DNA of 64,000 nt. Source: Bacteroidota bacterium (lineage in GTDB: Bacteria > Bacteroidota > Bacteroidia > Bacteroidales > Lentimicrobiaceae). Each line of letters starts with the position of its first letter. The first letter of the stretch is position 1. Shown piece after piece: positions 1 through 7,224 of this stretch. The stretch spans positions 1 through 64,000 of the forward strand of contig JAEZNO010000014.1 in NCBI GenBank assembly GCA_023441805.1. Direction: 5' to 3'. A program made the position numbers and the translations under genes. Under the pieces are notes generated by a model, which saw only the letters and a list, made by a program, of their open reading frames with translations, had not been told where the DNA came from and made no database searches.

Positions 1-240
1 AATAAGAGGTATTGAACCTGAAAGTTGGTTGAAACAGGCCCTGTCTATCATTCCTGATACAAAGGACGATCAGTTAAAATCTCTCTTGCCAGGTGAACTA
101 ATCTAGCCATTTTACCGTAGGCTTACCGGCAACGGGCTGCCACCCTTGCACAGGAACATAATAACACACCACAGGTAACAGACCTTGACATGATGGGAAG
201 GCCATACCGGATAACCGATGATGCAGGAAAGGAAAATTAT
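1..240 (+). mobile_element. 3' end of an IS66-like insertion element (boundary uncertain)
   Basis: After the transposase stop, bases 107-240 hold no gene and look more GC-rich than the following DNA, including a GGCA...TGCC palindromic stretch near 128-141. IS66 elements end in a non-coding tail with an inverted terminal repeat, so this tail is the likely right end. No target-site duplication can be tested because the left end lies outside. The end coordinate is an estimate. Confidence 0.35.
2..106 (+). CDS. IS66-family transposase, C-terminal end (partial)
   Basis: An open frame enters from the window edge and ends at TAG 104-106, giving 34 residues. The peptide contains RGIEPESWLKQALSIIPD followed by a LLPGE-like ending, which matches the usual C-terminus of IS66-type transposases (IEPxxWLxxxLxxIP...LLP). 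That domain sits after the DDE catalytic core, which must lie upstream of the window. It cannot be said whether the element is intact. The family call comes from this short pattern only. Confidence 0.6.
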   Translation: MRGIEPESWLKQALSIIPDTKDDQLKSLLPGELI

Positions 241-268
241 TTTGTAACTTTGAATCATTTGAGAATGC

Positions 269-302
269 AAAAAAAGAGGCTGCCGATTAAGACAACCTCT
301 TT
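269..302 (-). terminator. Rho-independent terminator of csbD-like gene
   Basis: The arms AAAGAGG (273-279) and CCTCTTT (296-302) form a 7-bp stem. Read on the minus strand the hairpin is followed by a run of T (plus-strand A run 269-275). It lies 22 bp past the stop of the csbD-like gene. Confidence 0.7.
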
Positions 303-323
303 GGTGAGAAATATTAGAATGAT

Positions 324-509
324 TTAAAGATTACGAAGCGTATCGCGTATCTCGCGGTCAGTTTTTCCAAGTTTCTTCTGAAGTCGGCCAATGAGTTCTT
401 CTTCACGACCTTCCTCATACAATAAGTCATCATCTGTAAGTTCAGCAAATTGTTGCTTCAGTTTACCTTTTAGTTCATTCCAATTACCTCTCAATTCCAA
501 GTTCTTCAT
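324..509 (-). CDS. CsbD family stress protein
   Basis: A 61-residue hydrophilic, highly charged protein matching the CsbD family: an N-terminal GNWNELKGKLKQQFAELTDDD block, then an EGREEELIGRLQKKLG block. CsbD proteins are small helical general-stress proteins induced by sigma-B in Bacillus and abundant under osmotic or stationary stress elsewhere; their biochemical role is unknown. The length is normal for the family. It is monocistronic, with its own terminator and a promoter-like element at 536-547, and opens a cluster of stress and envelope genes. Family assignment is firm, function is not. Confidence 0.88.
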   Translation of the reverse strand: MKNLELRGNWNELKGKLKQQFAELTDDDLLYEEGREEELIGRLQKKLGKTDREIRDTLRNL

Positions 510-535
510 TACCGTTATTTTACTTTTAATTTATG

Positions 536-547
536 CAATACAAAGAT
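536..547 (-). promoter_or_regulatory. Promoter-like motif shared with two other stress-cluster genes
   Basis: On the minus strand this reads ATCTTTGTATTG, which overlaps a Bacteroidota -7 element (xxTCTTTG) 27 bp upstream of the csbD ATG. The identical 12-mer occurs upstream of the histidine kinase (2242-2253) and the YciE/F-like gene (7134-7145). Confidence 0.5.
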
Positions 548-610
548 CGGTATGCAACACACCAAAGTTCTTATATACTGCACACAAATTTTTATATGTA
601 TCTTACTTGC

Positions 611-2215
611 TCAATTGTTTTCGTAAGGTAAGTAAATGTTGAAAACTGAGCCTGCATCGGGGGTTCCTGTTGCTGAAATATACCCATTGTGATTCTGTAC
701 TATTTTCTTGCAGATGGTTAAACCGATTCCTGTGCCGGAATATTCAGTCTTATTATGCAATCTCTGGAATATTTCGAAAATCTTGGGTGCATATTTAGGG
801 TCAAAGCCTATCCCGTTATCAGAAAATGAAATATGGTAGTAGAAAGCAATCTTCTTGATCCCAAAACCTGTTACCAGATCGCCGGGGACTAATTTTGAGG
901 TGATATTAATAATTGGTGATTCAGTTGCTTTTGCGTATTTCAATGAATTGTCAATTAGATTCATAAACAACTGATGAATCTGCGAGGGTATTACCCAAAG
1001 TATTGGAAGTCTGTCAGCATTAATCGTTGCTTTTTTTTTAGCTATATCTTCATTCAAATCCTGAATTGCATCACCGAGAATTTTATTTAGATCACTTTCC
1101 TCTTTGACAATTCCTGGATTGTTTGCCCTCGAATAGTTAAGTAAATCATTAATTAGTGATTGCATGCGATTAGCTGCATGAAGCATCCGGTTAAAGTAAT
1201 TGAGTGAATCGTCTGACAGTTTTTCCTCATCTTTATCCATGATCATTTTGGATAAAACCATGATTTTCCGAATAGGCTCTTGCAAGTCATGAGATGCCAT
1301 ATGGTTAAATGAAGCCAGTTCTTCATTCTGACGTTCAAGAAGGATATTTTTTTCTTCCAGAATAATCTCCTTGTCGATCAATGAAGTAATGTCCTGAGCG
1401 ATTCCGACGATCAGTCCGATTTTGTTGATTCGCTTCTTGTCAGAAGTGCCTTTGATATATCTTATTTTTCCGTCAGGCCTGAGTAATCGAAAAACGCTTA
1501 TACTGGTTCGGTTTAGCTGATAATCCTTCAGACTGGTTTCTATAAGGTTTTGTCTGTCGTCAGGATGAATAATATTAAGAACATTTTCAAAATTAAACTC
1601 CTCATTCAAAGGATAACCTGCAATTTTTTGAAGGTTTTCAGAAAATGTAAATTCGTTAGTTTTTAAATTTATCAGCCAATGGCCTAATCCGGCACTTACT
1701 TCGGCATGTTCAATGATTTTAAGTGAAGTTTTAAGTTCAAGATTTGTTAGTCGCAGCTCCTCCTGTCTTTTTTCAATCTGATGCATTTTAATAACATCTC
1801 TTGTTATATCCTGAATTGAGCCAACCAGTACTATACAGCCATCAATATCAATTGTCCTGCTGATAGCCTTAATATGTTTTGTTTCACCTAATTTTGTAAT
1901 AATCCTGTACTCCCAGGTTCCGGCTTCTTTACTTTCAATAGTATGTTTCCGGATATTCTCGATTCTTGATCGATCATCAGGGTGGAGAAATTGCTTATTG
2001 AAATAATCTACATCCGGTTTGAACTCACCGGGAGTACACCCAAGAAGTCGATAGAAATTATCGGAATACCATAATTCAAGAGTTTCAAGATTCCACGAAA
2101 AAGTACCCACATTGGTGTTAATCTCGGCTTGCTTGAAGATTTCTTCTCTAATTTTTAATGGGTGCACATTGCTATGGTTTTTGACCACTTTACTTTCTGA
2201 TGGTTGTTCTCTCAT
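611..2215 (-). CDS. Cytosolic PAS-domain sensor histidine kinase
   Basis: A 534-residue protein with no membrane segment. Two PAS/PAC units (about 30-140 and 165-280, each with an FxHPDDR-like motif and a closing GxxQDIT) are followed by a short coiled coil, a HisKA-type dimerisation domain with ASHDLQEPIRKI (phospho-acceptor H309), and a HATPase_c domain with an N box (near N423), DNGIGFD (G1, about 467-472) and GTGIGLT (G2, about 495-500). It should autophosphorylate in response to a cytoplasmic signal, perhaps redox or a ligand bound by PAS. No response regulator is adjacent; the nearest is at 12.3 kb. The two kinases at 8.8 and 10.5 kb have the same catalytic architecture. Confidence 0.9.
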   Translation of the reverse strand: MREQPSESKVVKNHSNVHPLKIREEIFKQAEINTNVGTFSWNLETLELWYSDNFYRLLGCTPGEFKPDVDYFNKQFLHPDDRSRIENIRKHTIESKEAGTWEYRIITKLGETKHIKAISRTIDIDGCIVLVGSIQDITRDVIKMHQIEKRQEELRLTNLELKTSLKIIEHAEVSAGLGHWLINLKTNEFTFSENLQKIAGYPLNEEFNFENVLNIIHPDDRQNLIETSLKDYQLNRTSISVFRLLRPDGKIRYIKGTSDKKRINKIGLIVGIAQDITSLIDKEIILEEKNILLERQNEELASFNHMASHDLQEPIRKIMVLSKMIMDKDEEKLSDDSLNYFNRMLHAANRMQSLINDLLNYSRANNPGIVKEESDLNKILGDAIQDLNEDIAKKKATINADRLPILWVIPSQIHQLFMNLIDNSLKYAKATESPIINITSKLVPGDLVTGFGIKKIAFYYHISFSDNGIGFDPKYAPKIFEIFQRLHNKTEYSGTGIGLTICKKIVQNHNGYISATGTPDAGSVFNIYLPYENN

Positions 2216-2241
2216 TGAAAAGTGTGCAATTGTAGATATGT

Positions 2242-2254
2242 CAATACAAAGATA
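2242..2254 (-). promoter_or_regulatory. Promoter of the PAS histidine kinase
   Basis: The minus strand reads TATCTTTG followed by TATTG, an exact TAnnTTTG -7 element, about 32 bp before the kinase ATG. It includes the same 12-mer as the elements at 536-547 and 7134-7145. No clear -33 TTTG is visible. Confidence 0.55.
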
Positions 2255-2431
2255 CCATTTTGAGCAATCACATTTACGGTTAATTAAAATTAATTTAAAT
2301 AAAGTTAAGCGCAGCTCTTAAAGTGTTGAAATTTACTGAGTAATGTAATAAATATTGATCTGCTATAGCACACTGAATCAGCTCATTACTAACATTACTG
2401 TAATATATTCGTTGATATTTATTTAGACAGT

Positions 2432-3601
2432 ATGGTAAGAAAGCAAGTGAAAAAGAGTAGATTTCTGAGTAAAAAGTGGATTATTCTGCTTTGCTTTATC
2501 GCATTTCTTATTATTCTGCGATTAGTTTTACCTCGTATAATACTTTACCAGACTAATAAAAGTCTGTCGAAGCTCGAAGGATATTATGGTCACATAAGCG
2601 ATATTGATCTCTCACTCTACAGGGGAGCATATCAAATAGATCATATCTATATCAATAAGATTGACTCTGCTACAAATAATCTGGTTCCTTTTTTTGATGC
2701 TGATTTGATTGATTTATCAATTGAATGGAGTGCTCTGTTTAATGGACGAATAGTAGGTGAGATTACATTCCATAATCCAACGCTTATTTTCACGAAAGAT
2801 AAAGCAGAACCTCAGGAAGTGCAAAATGATACAACTGATTTTAAGGATGTGTTGAATGATCTGATGCCGCTTAAAGTGAATCGATTTGAGGTGGTGAATG
2901 GCTCAGTGCATTACAGGGATGAAGGTTCGAAGCCTAAAGTTGATGTTAAAATGGATCAGGTTCATTTGTTGGCATTAAACCTTTCGAGTGTAAAAGGGAC
3001 TGAGTTATTGCCTGCCACAATAACCGGCAATGCGAATGTTTATGGTGGAAGTTTTGACGTAACAGTAAAACTTGATCCTTTGGCCGATGACCCGACTTTT
3101 GATTTAAATGCTGAGCTTAAAAACACAAATCTGCCTGAATTTAATGATTTCTTCAAGGCTTATGGAAAACTGGATGTGAATAAGGGTACATTCGGTTTAT
3201 ATACTGAAATTGCTGCAAAGGATAGAAAATTCAAGGGTTATGTGAAACCTGTTATAAATGATATTGAAGTATTGGGTCCTGAAGATCGTAAAGATGATAT
3301 TTTACGAAAAATATGGGAAGGAATTGCAGGTGGGGTAGGTCAGTTACTCGAAAATAAAAATGAAGAACAAATTGCAGCAAAAGTGCCAATTGAAGGGAGA
3401 TTTGACAATACTACAGTTGGAGTATGGTATGCTATTACATCAGTGCTTCATAATGCTTTTATTCAGGCACTTTATCCTGCACTCGATTACCAGATAAACA
3501 TTGCTTCAGTTGAAGCATCGGAACCTGAGGAGAAAAAGGGATTCCTGGAAAAGATATTCGGAGGAGATAAGGAGAAAAGAAAAAAAGAAGAGAAAGAATG
3601 A
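2432..3601 (+). CDS. AsmA/DUF748-like envelope protein
   Basis: A 389-residue protein with a basic N-terminus and one membrane segment (about 15-37), then a long beta-rich periplasmic region and a Lys/Glu-rich tail. Phrases such as DIDLSLYRGAYQIDHIYI and VVNGSVHYRD are typical of DUF748 proteins, which belong to the wider AsmA-like group of bridge-shaped proteins implicated in envelope lipid homeostasis. Its stop overlaps the start of the downstream YihY-like gene (ATGA at 3598-3601), so the two are translationally coupled. The domain call is good; a lipid-transport role is inference from the group. Confidence 0.75.
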   Translation: MVRKQVKKSRFLSKKWIILLCFIAFLIILRLVLPRIILYQTNKSLSKLEGYYGHISDIDLSLYRGAYQIDHIYINKIDSATNNLVPFFDADLIDLSIEWSALFNGRIVGEITFHNPTLIFTKDKAEPQEVQNDTTDFKDVLNDLMPLKVNRFEVVNGSVHYRDEGSKPKVDVKMDQVHLLALNLSSVKGTELLPATITGNANVYGGSFDVTVKLDPLADDPTFDLNAELKNTNLPEFNDFFKAYGKLDVNKGTFGLYTEIAAKDRKFKGYVKPVINDIEVLGPEDRKDDILRKIWEGIAGGVGQLLENKNEEQIAAKVPIEGRFDNTTVGVWYAITSVLHNAFIQALYPALDYQINIASVEASEPEEKKGFLEKIFGGDKEKRKKEEKE

Positions 3602-4548
3602 AGAAAGCAATAATCACGTACTGGAAAATATTCAAGACTGCCTTTAAGAGTTGGTATGAAAAGGATCCATTCAGGGAAAGTGCCATAATAGCATATTATG
3701 CAATTTTTTCACTACCCGGACTACTTGTAGTGATAATAACATTGGCAGGGTATTTTTTTGGTAAATCAGAAGTCTCAGGATATTTGAATGATCAGATTGC
3801 CAGTGCAATGAGTGAAGATACTGCTCGACAGATACAGAATGTGGTTTCAAAGGCTTATGATGAAGGTCAGTCGACTATTGCAACAATAATTGGCATTGGA
3901 ACTATACTTTTAGGAGCTACGGGGGTGTTTATTCAGTTTCAGAAATCACTTAATTTTATCTGGGAGGTTAAGGCTGATACCAAAGGATCAGGTATACTTG
4001 AGTTTCTGAAAGCTCGTCTCTTTTCGCTTGGTTTGATTATCACAATAGCCTTTCTTTTGTTGATATCTCTTGTAATTTCTACAATGTTGTCGGCCTTGTC
4101 TGGTTATATAAGAAGCCATTGGCCCGATTATATAATGTTTCTATTCAATTCCATCAACTTTATATTTTCATTGGCAATAATAAGTGTGTTATTTGCCCTG
4201 ATGTTTAAATTTATGCCCGATGCAAAAGTCAGATGGCGAACTGTATGGATTGGAGCAGTGCTCACTGCCCTGCTTTTTGTAATAGGTAAATCGGGTTTGG
4301 GTATCTATTTTGGGCAAGCCAACCCGGGCTCAGGTTACGGTGCCGCCGGTTATATCATACTGGTATTACTCTGGACTTCTTATTCATCGATGATTGTTTT
4401 CTTTGGAGCAGAATTCACCAAGGCTTACTCTGATCATAAATATGGAGACACTGAACCTTCGTCATTTGCTTCAAAAGATGAATTGGCCGATTGCATCCGA
4501 CAGTTGCGGGAGAAAAGAAAAGCTGAAAAATCAGAAAGTAAAAAATAA
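3598..4548 (+). CDS. YihY/virulence factor BrkB family membrane protein
   Basis: A 316-residue protein with about six hydrophobic segments and the family's features: an N-terminal amphipathic part, AIIAYYAIFSLPGLLVV, GATGVFIQFQKSLNFIWEV, and a C-terminal YILVLLWTSYSSMIVFFGAEFTKAY. This family was once annotated as ribonuclease BN but is a membrane protein family of uncertain, possibly lipid-related transport function. It overlaps the upstream DUF748-like gene by 4 bp, and the pairing of an AsmA-like protein with YihY-like permeases suggests joint work in the inner membrane. The C-terminus is Lys/Glu-rich and cytosolic. Confidence 0.88.
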   Translation: MKKAIITYWKIFKTAFKSWYEKDPFRESAIIAYYAIFSLPGLLVVIITLAGYFFGKSEVSGYLNDQIASAMSEDTARQIQNVVSKAYDEGQSTIATIIGIGTILLGATGVFIQFQKSLNFIWEVKADTKGSGILEFLKARLFSLGLIITIAFLLLISLVISTMLSALSGYIRSHWPDYIMFLFNSINFIFSLAIISVLFALMFKFMPDAKVRWRTVWIGAVLTALLFVIGKSGLGIYFGQANPGSGYGAAGYIILVLLWTSYSSMIVFFGAEFTKAYSDHKYGDTEPSSFASKDELADCIRQLREKRKAEKSESKK

Positions 4549-4626
4549 TCACTGGCTTCGGGCAGTGAAGACCTGTATAATGAACTTGTAATGATTCTTG
4601 TATATAATTAGTTATAAGGAAAACTA

Positions 4627-5076
4627 TTAAAGTTCCTGAGATGTTGCCGGCGTTGTTTTTGTAGTTTTGAGATTGGATAATAATCTATACGCCAGCGACT
4701 TGATTTTATCGGCATTACGTGAAATGATTGCGGCAAGAATATATTGTATCAGTGAGCCTGAAACTCTCTTAACCTGATTAGCTGCCGGGCTTTGATACAT
4801 ATACCTGATTTTCTTGTCATGATGGGATCTTCGACGTTTAGCAAATTTCTTTATTGCTATTCCTGAGACCAATCCCACACCTGCAAGGATGAGTGTCCGC
4901 CTGAAACCAGGGGAGTGCTTAAACTTGCTCAATCCTTCATTTATCAGGTTCTTAGGCTTCAAACGTTCTTTGACATCTGTAAATTCCTTTTTAAGGTATT
5001 TAAGCTCTTCACGTTGTTTAGCTTCTAATACCAGAATTGCTTCCTGAAGATCAGATGCCGAACTTTTATTTGCCAT
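4627..5076 (-). CDS. Small envelope protein of unknown function, in YtxH/holin operon
   Basis: A 149-residue basic protein. Residues 1-45 look like a charged coiled coil (LQEAILVLEAKQREELKYLK); a weakly hydrophobic stretch (about 62-77, ILAGVGLVSGIAIKKF) is followed by a basic patch (KRRRSHHDKK) and a second hydrophobic stretch (about 107-120). I do not recognise a named domain. It lies 8 bp after the holin-X-like gene and closes a four-gene operon of small membrane proteins (5932 down to 4627). A membrane-associated structural or stress role is inferred from context only. Confidence 0.7.
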   Translation of the reverse strand: MANKSSASDLQEAILVLEAKQREELKYLKKEFTDVKERLKPKNLINEGLSKFKHSPGFRRTLILAGVGLVSGIAIKKFAKRRRSHHDKKIRYMYQSPAANQVKRVSGSLIQYILAAIISRNADKIKSLAYRLLSNLKTTKTTPATSQEL

Positions 5077-5084
5077 TTCAGCTT

Positions 5085-5426
5085 TTATTTTAAGAATTTC
5101 GAGATTATTGTATTTGTAAGAGGAGTCTTAATTAATTGTTTTTTGAAGAGTACCAGAATAATTATCAAAAGAACATAGAAGCCAGCTACAACAAAGAATC
5201 CCAAATAGATCTCACCAAATAGTTTCCCAAGCCAGAGAGCCAGTGCTATATTAAAGATCATCAGGAAAAAGAATACGAAAAGCGCTAATAATAATCCAAA
5301 AACGACTACTGTAGATACTTTAGACAGTTTATCAACTGCTTTTAACTTCATTAAGTCAATCGTGGTTTTGCTGAAACTTTCAATACGTTCAAGCAACGCC
5401 CCGAAAAACGTTGTATTCTCTTCCAT
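5085..5426 (-). CDS. Holin-X-like (phage holin superfamily) small membrane protein
   Basis: A 113-residue protein with an amphipathic N-terminus (about 1-35, including ERIESFSKTTIDLMKLKAVD) and two strong membrane segments (about 37-63 and 70-92) separated by LGKLFGEIYLG. This layout matches the putative Actinobacterial Holin-X / phage holin family proteins that occur in YtxH-containing stress clusters of Bacteroidota; these are chromosomal and not tied to phage lysis. The gene lies 22 bp after ytxH and 8 bp before the next gene, so it is co-transcribed. The function is unknown. Confidence 0.75.
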   Translation of the reverse strand: MEENTTFFGALLERIESFSKTTIDLMKLKAVDKLSKVSTVVVFGLLLALFVFFFLMIFNIALALWLGKLFGEIYLGFFVVAGFYVLLIIILVLFKKQLIKTPLTNTIISKFLK

Positions 5427-5448
5427 GTTCTTTTGAGTTACAAATGAA

Positions 5449-5742
5449 TTAAACCTTAGGAGGTTGGTTCATTGTTTGTTTCATATCGCTCTTAATTTCT
5501 TCAGCCTTATTCATTCCTTTATGAGCAAGGTTTTCGGCTTCAGCTTTTACGCTGTCGAATTTGTCGAGCATACTTTCAATAAAATCGTTGAATTTAGTCT
5601 TCAAGTTATCGGCGTATTCATTACTACGCTCAGATATTTTTCTGCGGGTTTCACTTCCCTTATCGGGAGCCAGCAGAATACCCAATACGGCACCGGCTGC
5701 AACGCCGGCTGCAATGCTTAAGATCATCTTTCCTGCATTCAT
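5449..5742 (-). CDS. YtxH domain-containing protein
   Basis: A 97-residue protein with an N-terminal glycine/alanine-rich membrane segment (MILSIAAGVAAGAVLGILLA), the typical APDKGSETRRKI turn, and a long charged helical tail with LEA-like composition. This is the YtxH (general stress protein, PF12732) layout at normal length. The family is stress-induced in Firmicutes, with no defined mechanism. It lies between an lmo0937-like gene 34 bp upstream and a holin-like gene 22 bp downstream. Confidence 0.88.
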   Translation of the reverse strand: MNAGKMILSIAAGVAAGAVLGILLAPDKGSETRRKISERSNEYADNLKTKFNDFIESMLDKFDSVKAEAENLAHKGMNKAEEIKSDMKQTMNQPPKV

Positions 5743-5776
5743 GGCTTTTTGTTTTTTTAGTTAGATTAATAATTAG

Positions 5777-5932
5777 TTAAAGAGTCTTGCGACCCGCGAT
5801 AATTTGCAGTAAAATGACTATTACTGCCAGAACAAGCAGGATATGGATCAGTGAACCGGCACTATAAGCAAAGAAACCTATTGCCCATCCAATGATCAAT
5901 ATTACTGCTATGATATAGAAAATATTACTCAT
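5777..5932 (-). CDS. lmo0937-like (DUF5670) small membrane protein
   Basis: A 51-residue ORF, ATG at 5930-5932 and TAA at 5777-5779. It consists almost wholly of two hydrophobic helices (IFYIIAVILIIGWAIGFFAY and LIHILLVLAVIVILLQII) joined by SAGS and ending in a basic GRKTL tail. This is the layout of the short lmo0937/DUF5670 membrane proteins often found beside YtxH and CsbD genes. It falls below common length cut-offs and is easily missed. It probably heads the small-membrane-protein operon, being 34 bp upstream of ytxH. The biochemical role is unknown. Confidence 0.8.
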   Translation of the reverse strand: MSNIFYIIAVILIIGWAIGFFAYSAGSLIHILLVLAVIVILLQIIAGRKTL

Positions 5933-5960
5933 TCACTTTGTTTCCATAAAGTTAATAATA

Positions 5961-5995
5961 AAAGAGGGGTTTGTCAAGTGGCAAAACCCCTCTTT
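5961..5995 (-). terminator. Hairpin terminator of the acidic-protein gene
   Basis: The arms AAAGAGGGGTTT (5961-5972) and AAACCCCTCTTT (5984-5995) pair over 12 bp and the minus-strand read continues into TTTTATTATT. It sits directly after the stop of the gene at 6001-6306. Confidence 0.75.
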
Positions 5996-6000
5996 AACCA

Positions 6001-6306
6001 TTAATTAATATCAAAATCATCATTATTTATGTCATAATATCCATCACCAAACCAGATATCTCTGTCGTCAGGTAAAATATCATTCTCACCAAACGCTTCA
6101 AGGTCATTTTCTTCAAAGAAGGAATCATCACCTTCCTGGCCGGGATAGTAATTTAGTGGACCCTCCATCAGTTCTGCTTCAAGAAGGTTTTTTGCTTGTT
6201 CTTCAAATAAGATCATGTCAAAATCCACCACCTGATTGTCGATGCAAAACCGGCTATCAGGGTTCACTGATATGACACGGTACAGGGGGGTGTTTTTCAT
6301 TTTCAC
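6001..6306 (-). CDS. Highly acidic protein of unknown function
   Basis: A 101-residue protein with a basic start (MKMKNTPLYRV) and then a strongly acidic body dominated by D and E, ending in GYYDINNDDFDIN. It has no signal peptide, membrane segment or motif I recognise. Its own terminator follows and the 42-residue Gly-rich ORF lies 34 bp upstream on the same strand. Extreme acidity within a stress cluster would fit a cation-binding or hydrophilin-like role, but that is speculation. Confidence 0.65.
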   Translation of the reverse strand: MKMKNTPLYRVISVNPDSRFCIDNQVVDFDMILFEEQAKNLLEAELMEGPLNYYPGQEGDDSFFEENDLEAFGENDILPDDRDIWFGDGYYDINNDDFDIN

Positions 6307-6340
6307 TTATTTAATATGGTTAATAATTTCTCAACTATAT

Positions 6341-6469
6341 TTATTCATCACTTCTTGAGCGATTTCCGCCTTTATTGCCACCTGATGACCTGCCACCACC
6401 ACTATCGGTTTTACGTGAACCTCCGCCTTTCTTTTCATTGGCATTAGTCGGAATCTGATTTGTTTTCAT
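6341..6469 (-). CDS. 42-residue Gly/Ser/Lys-rich disordered protein
   Basis: ATG at 6467-6469, stop TAA at 6341-6343. The product is low-complexity and hydrophilic: MKTNQIPTNANEKKGGGSRK followed by a DSGGGRSSGGNKGGNRSRSDE-type tail. It resembles the short KGG-type stress-induced peptides and has no hydrophobic core, so it is probably disordered and may bind nucleic acid or act as a hydrophilin. It lies between the YciE/F-like gene (54 bp upstream) and the acidic protein gene, all on the minus strand. Coding status rests on a clean ATG-stop frame and biased composition. Confidence 0.55.
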   Translation of the reverse strand: MKTNQIPTNANEKKGGGSRKTDSGGGRSSGGNKGGNRSRSDE

Positions 6470-6523
6470 TTTTTCGAGTTTTTAGAGTTATTAATTTAGT
6501 TAATTGGAATTAAAAGATCGTTG

Positions 6524-7075
6524 TTATTCCTTGCTACCTTCTATAGCTTCAATATTAATCCTGGCTTCAGCAATTTCTGTTAGTAGCAGATCTGTATCCT
6601 TTTCTTCATCCAGTGTTTCTTCAAGTAAATCATATGCATCCATCTCTTCAAGAGTGTGAGCGAAGGCACTCAATGTGCCATATGTTGCAATTTCATAATG
6701 TTCAATCTTTTGAGCACTTGCAATGATAGCAGCATCGCGAACCATGCCACTCTCCGTGTCCTTCATACTGCTTTCAGCTTCTTTGAGTAAGCCTTCCATG
6801 GCTTCGCATTGCTTGGCTTCAACCTCCAAACCGATTGATTCAAACACTTTTTGCAGTCTTTTTATCTGATTTTCAGTTTGTCCACGATGTTTATCCAGAG
6901 CTGCAATCAAATCTTCTGATGATGCATTTTTAAGCATTTTAGGCATTGCTTCATAAATTGCTCTTTCTGCACCCAGTATATCTTTGAGTTGCTCAGTAAA
7001 GAGGTCATGTAATCCTTTAGCAACGGGTTTATCTTTCTTCCGATCATTCTTTCCTGATTCTTTCATTTGTTTCAA
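6524..7075 (-). CDS. YciE/YciF (DUF892) ferritin-like stress protein
   Basis: A 183-residue all-helical protein with the DUF892 opening LHDLFTEQLKDILGAERAI, the KHRGQTENQIKRLQKVFE helix, and EHYEIATYGTLSAFAHTL near the middle. The family folds like ferritin/rubrerythrin and binds a di-metal site; the Glu/His pairs (QL...E, H...E and EHYE) are present. Members are induced by osmotic and other stress, with mechanism unresolved. A basic N-terminal extension (about 1-20) precedes the domain. The promoter-like element at 7134-7145 shares a 12-mer with two other genes of the cluster. Confidence 0.9.
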   Translation of the reverse strand: MKQMKESGKNDRKKDKPVAKGLHDLFTEQLKDILGAERAIYEAMPKMLKNASSEDLIAALDKHRGQTENQIKRLQKVFESIGLEVEAKQCEAMEGLLKEAESSMKDTESGMVRDAAIIASAQKIEHYEIATYGTLSAFAHTLEEMDAYDLLEETLDEEKDTDLLLTEIAEARINIEAIEGSKE

Positions 7076-7133
7076 AAATTAAGTTAGTAATTATTATTCA
7101 CTGCTTTTGTAATGACACGACCCGCATTTGCTT

Positions 7134-7145
7134 CAATACAAAGAT
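7134..7145 (-). promoter_or_regulatory. Promoter-like motif upstream of the YciE/F-like gene
   Basis: Third exact copy of the 12-mer that reads ATCTTTGTATTG on the minus strand, 59 bp before the ATG. It would be the -7 region for the YciE/F, Gly-rich and acidic genes. Confidence 0.5.
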
Positions 7146-7224
7146 GTCACCAGGTCATTCTCATTCTGTTATATAATTCTGTGTTATGTTTTCATATTCT
7201 GCATGCTGTCGCTTATAATAGGTT

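Noticed and set aside
4549..4568. Terminator after the YihY-like gene
   Set aside because: TCACTG/CAGTGA can form a 6-bp stem, but it begins at the stop codon and no T run follows.
5085..5426. Prophage lysis holin
   Set aside because: No endolysin, capsid or tail genes lie nearby; the gene sits in a stress-protein operon, where holin-X-like proteins are chromosomal.
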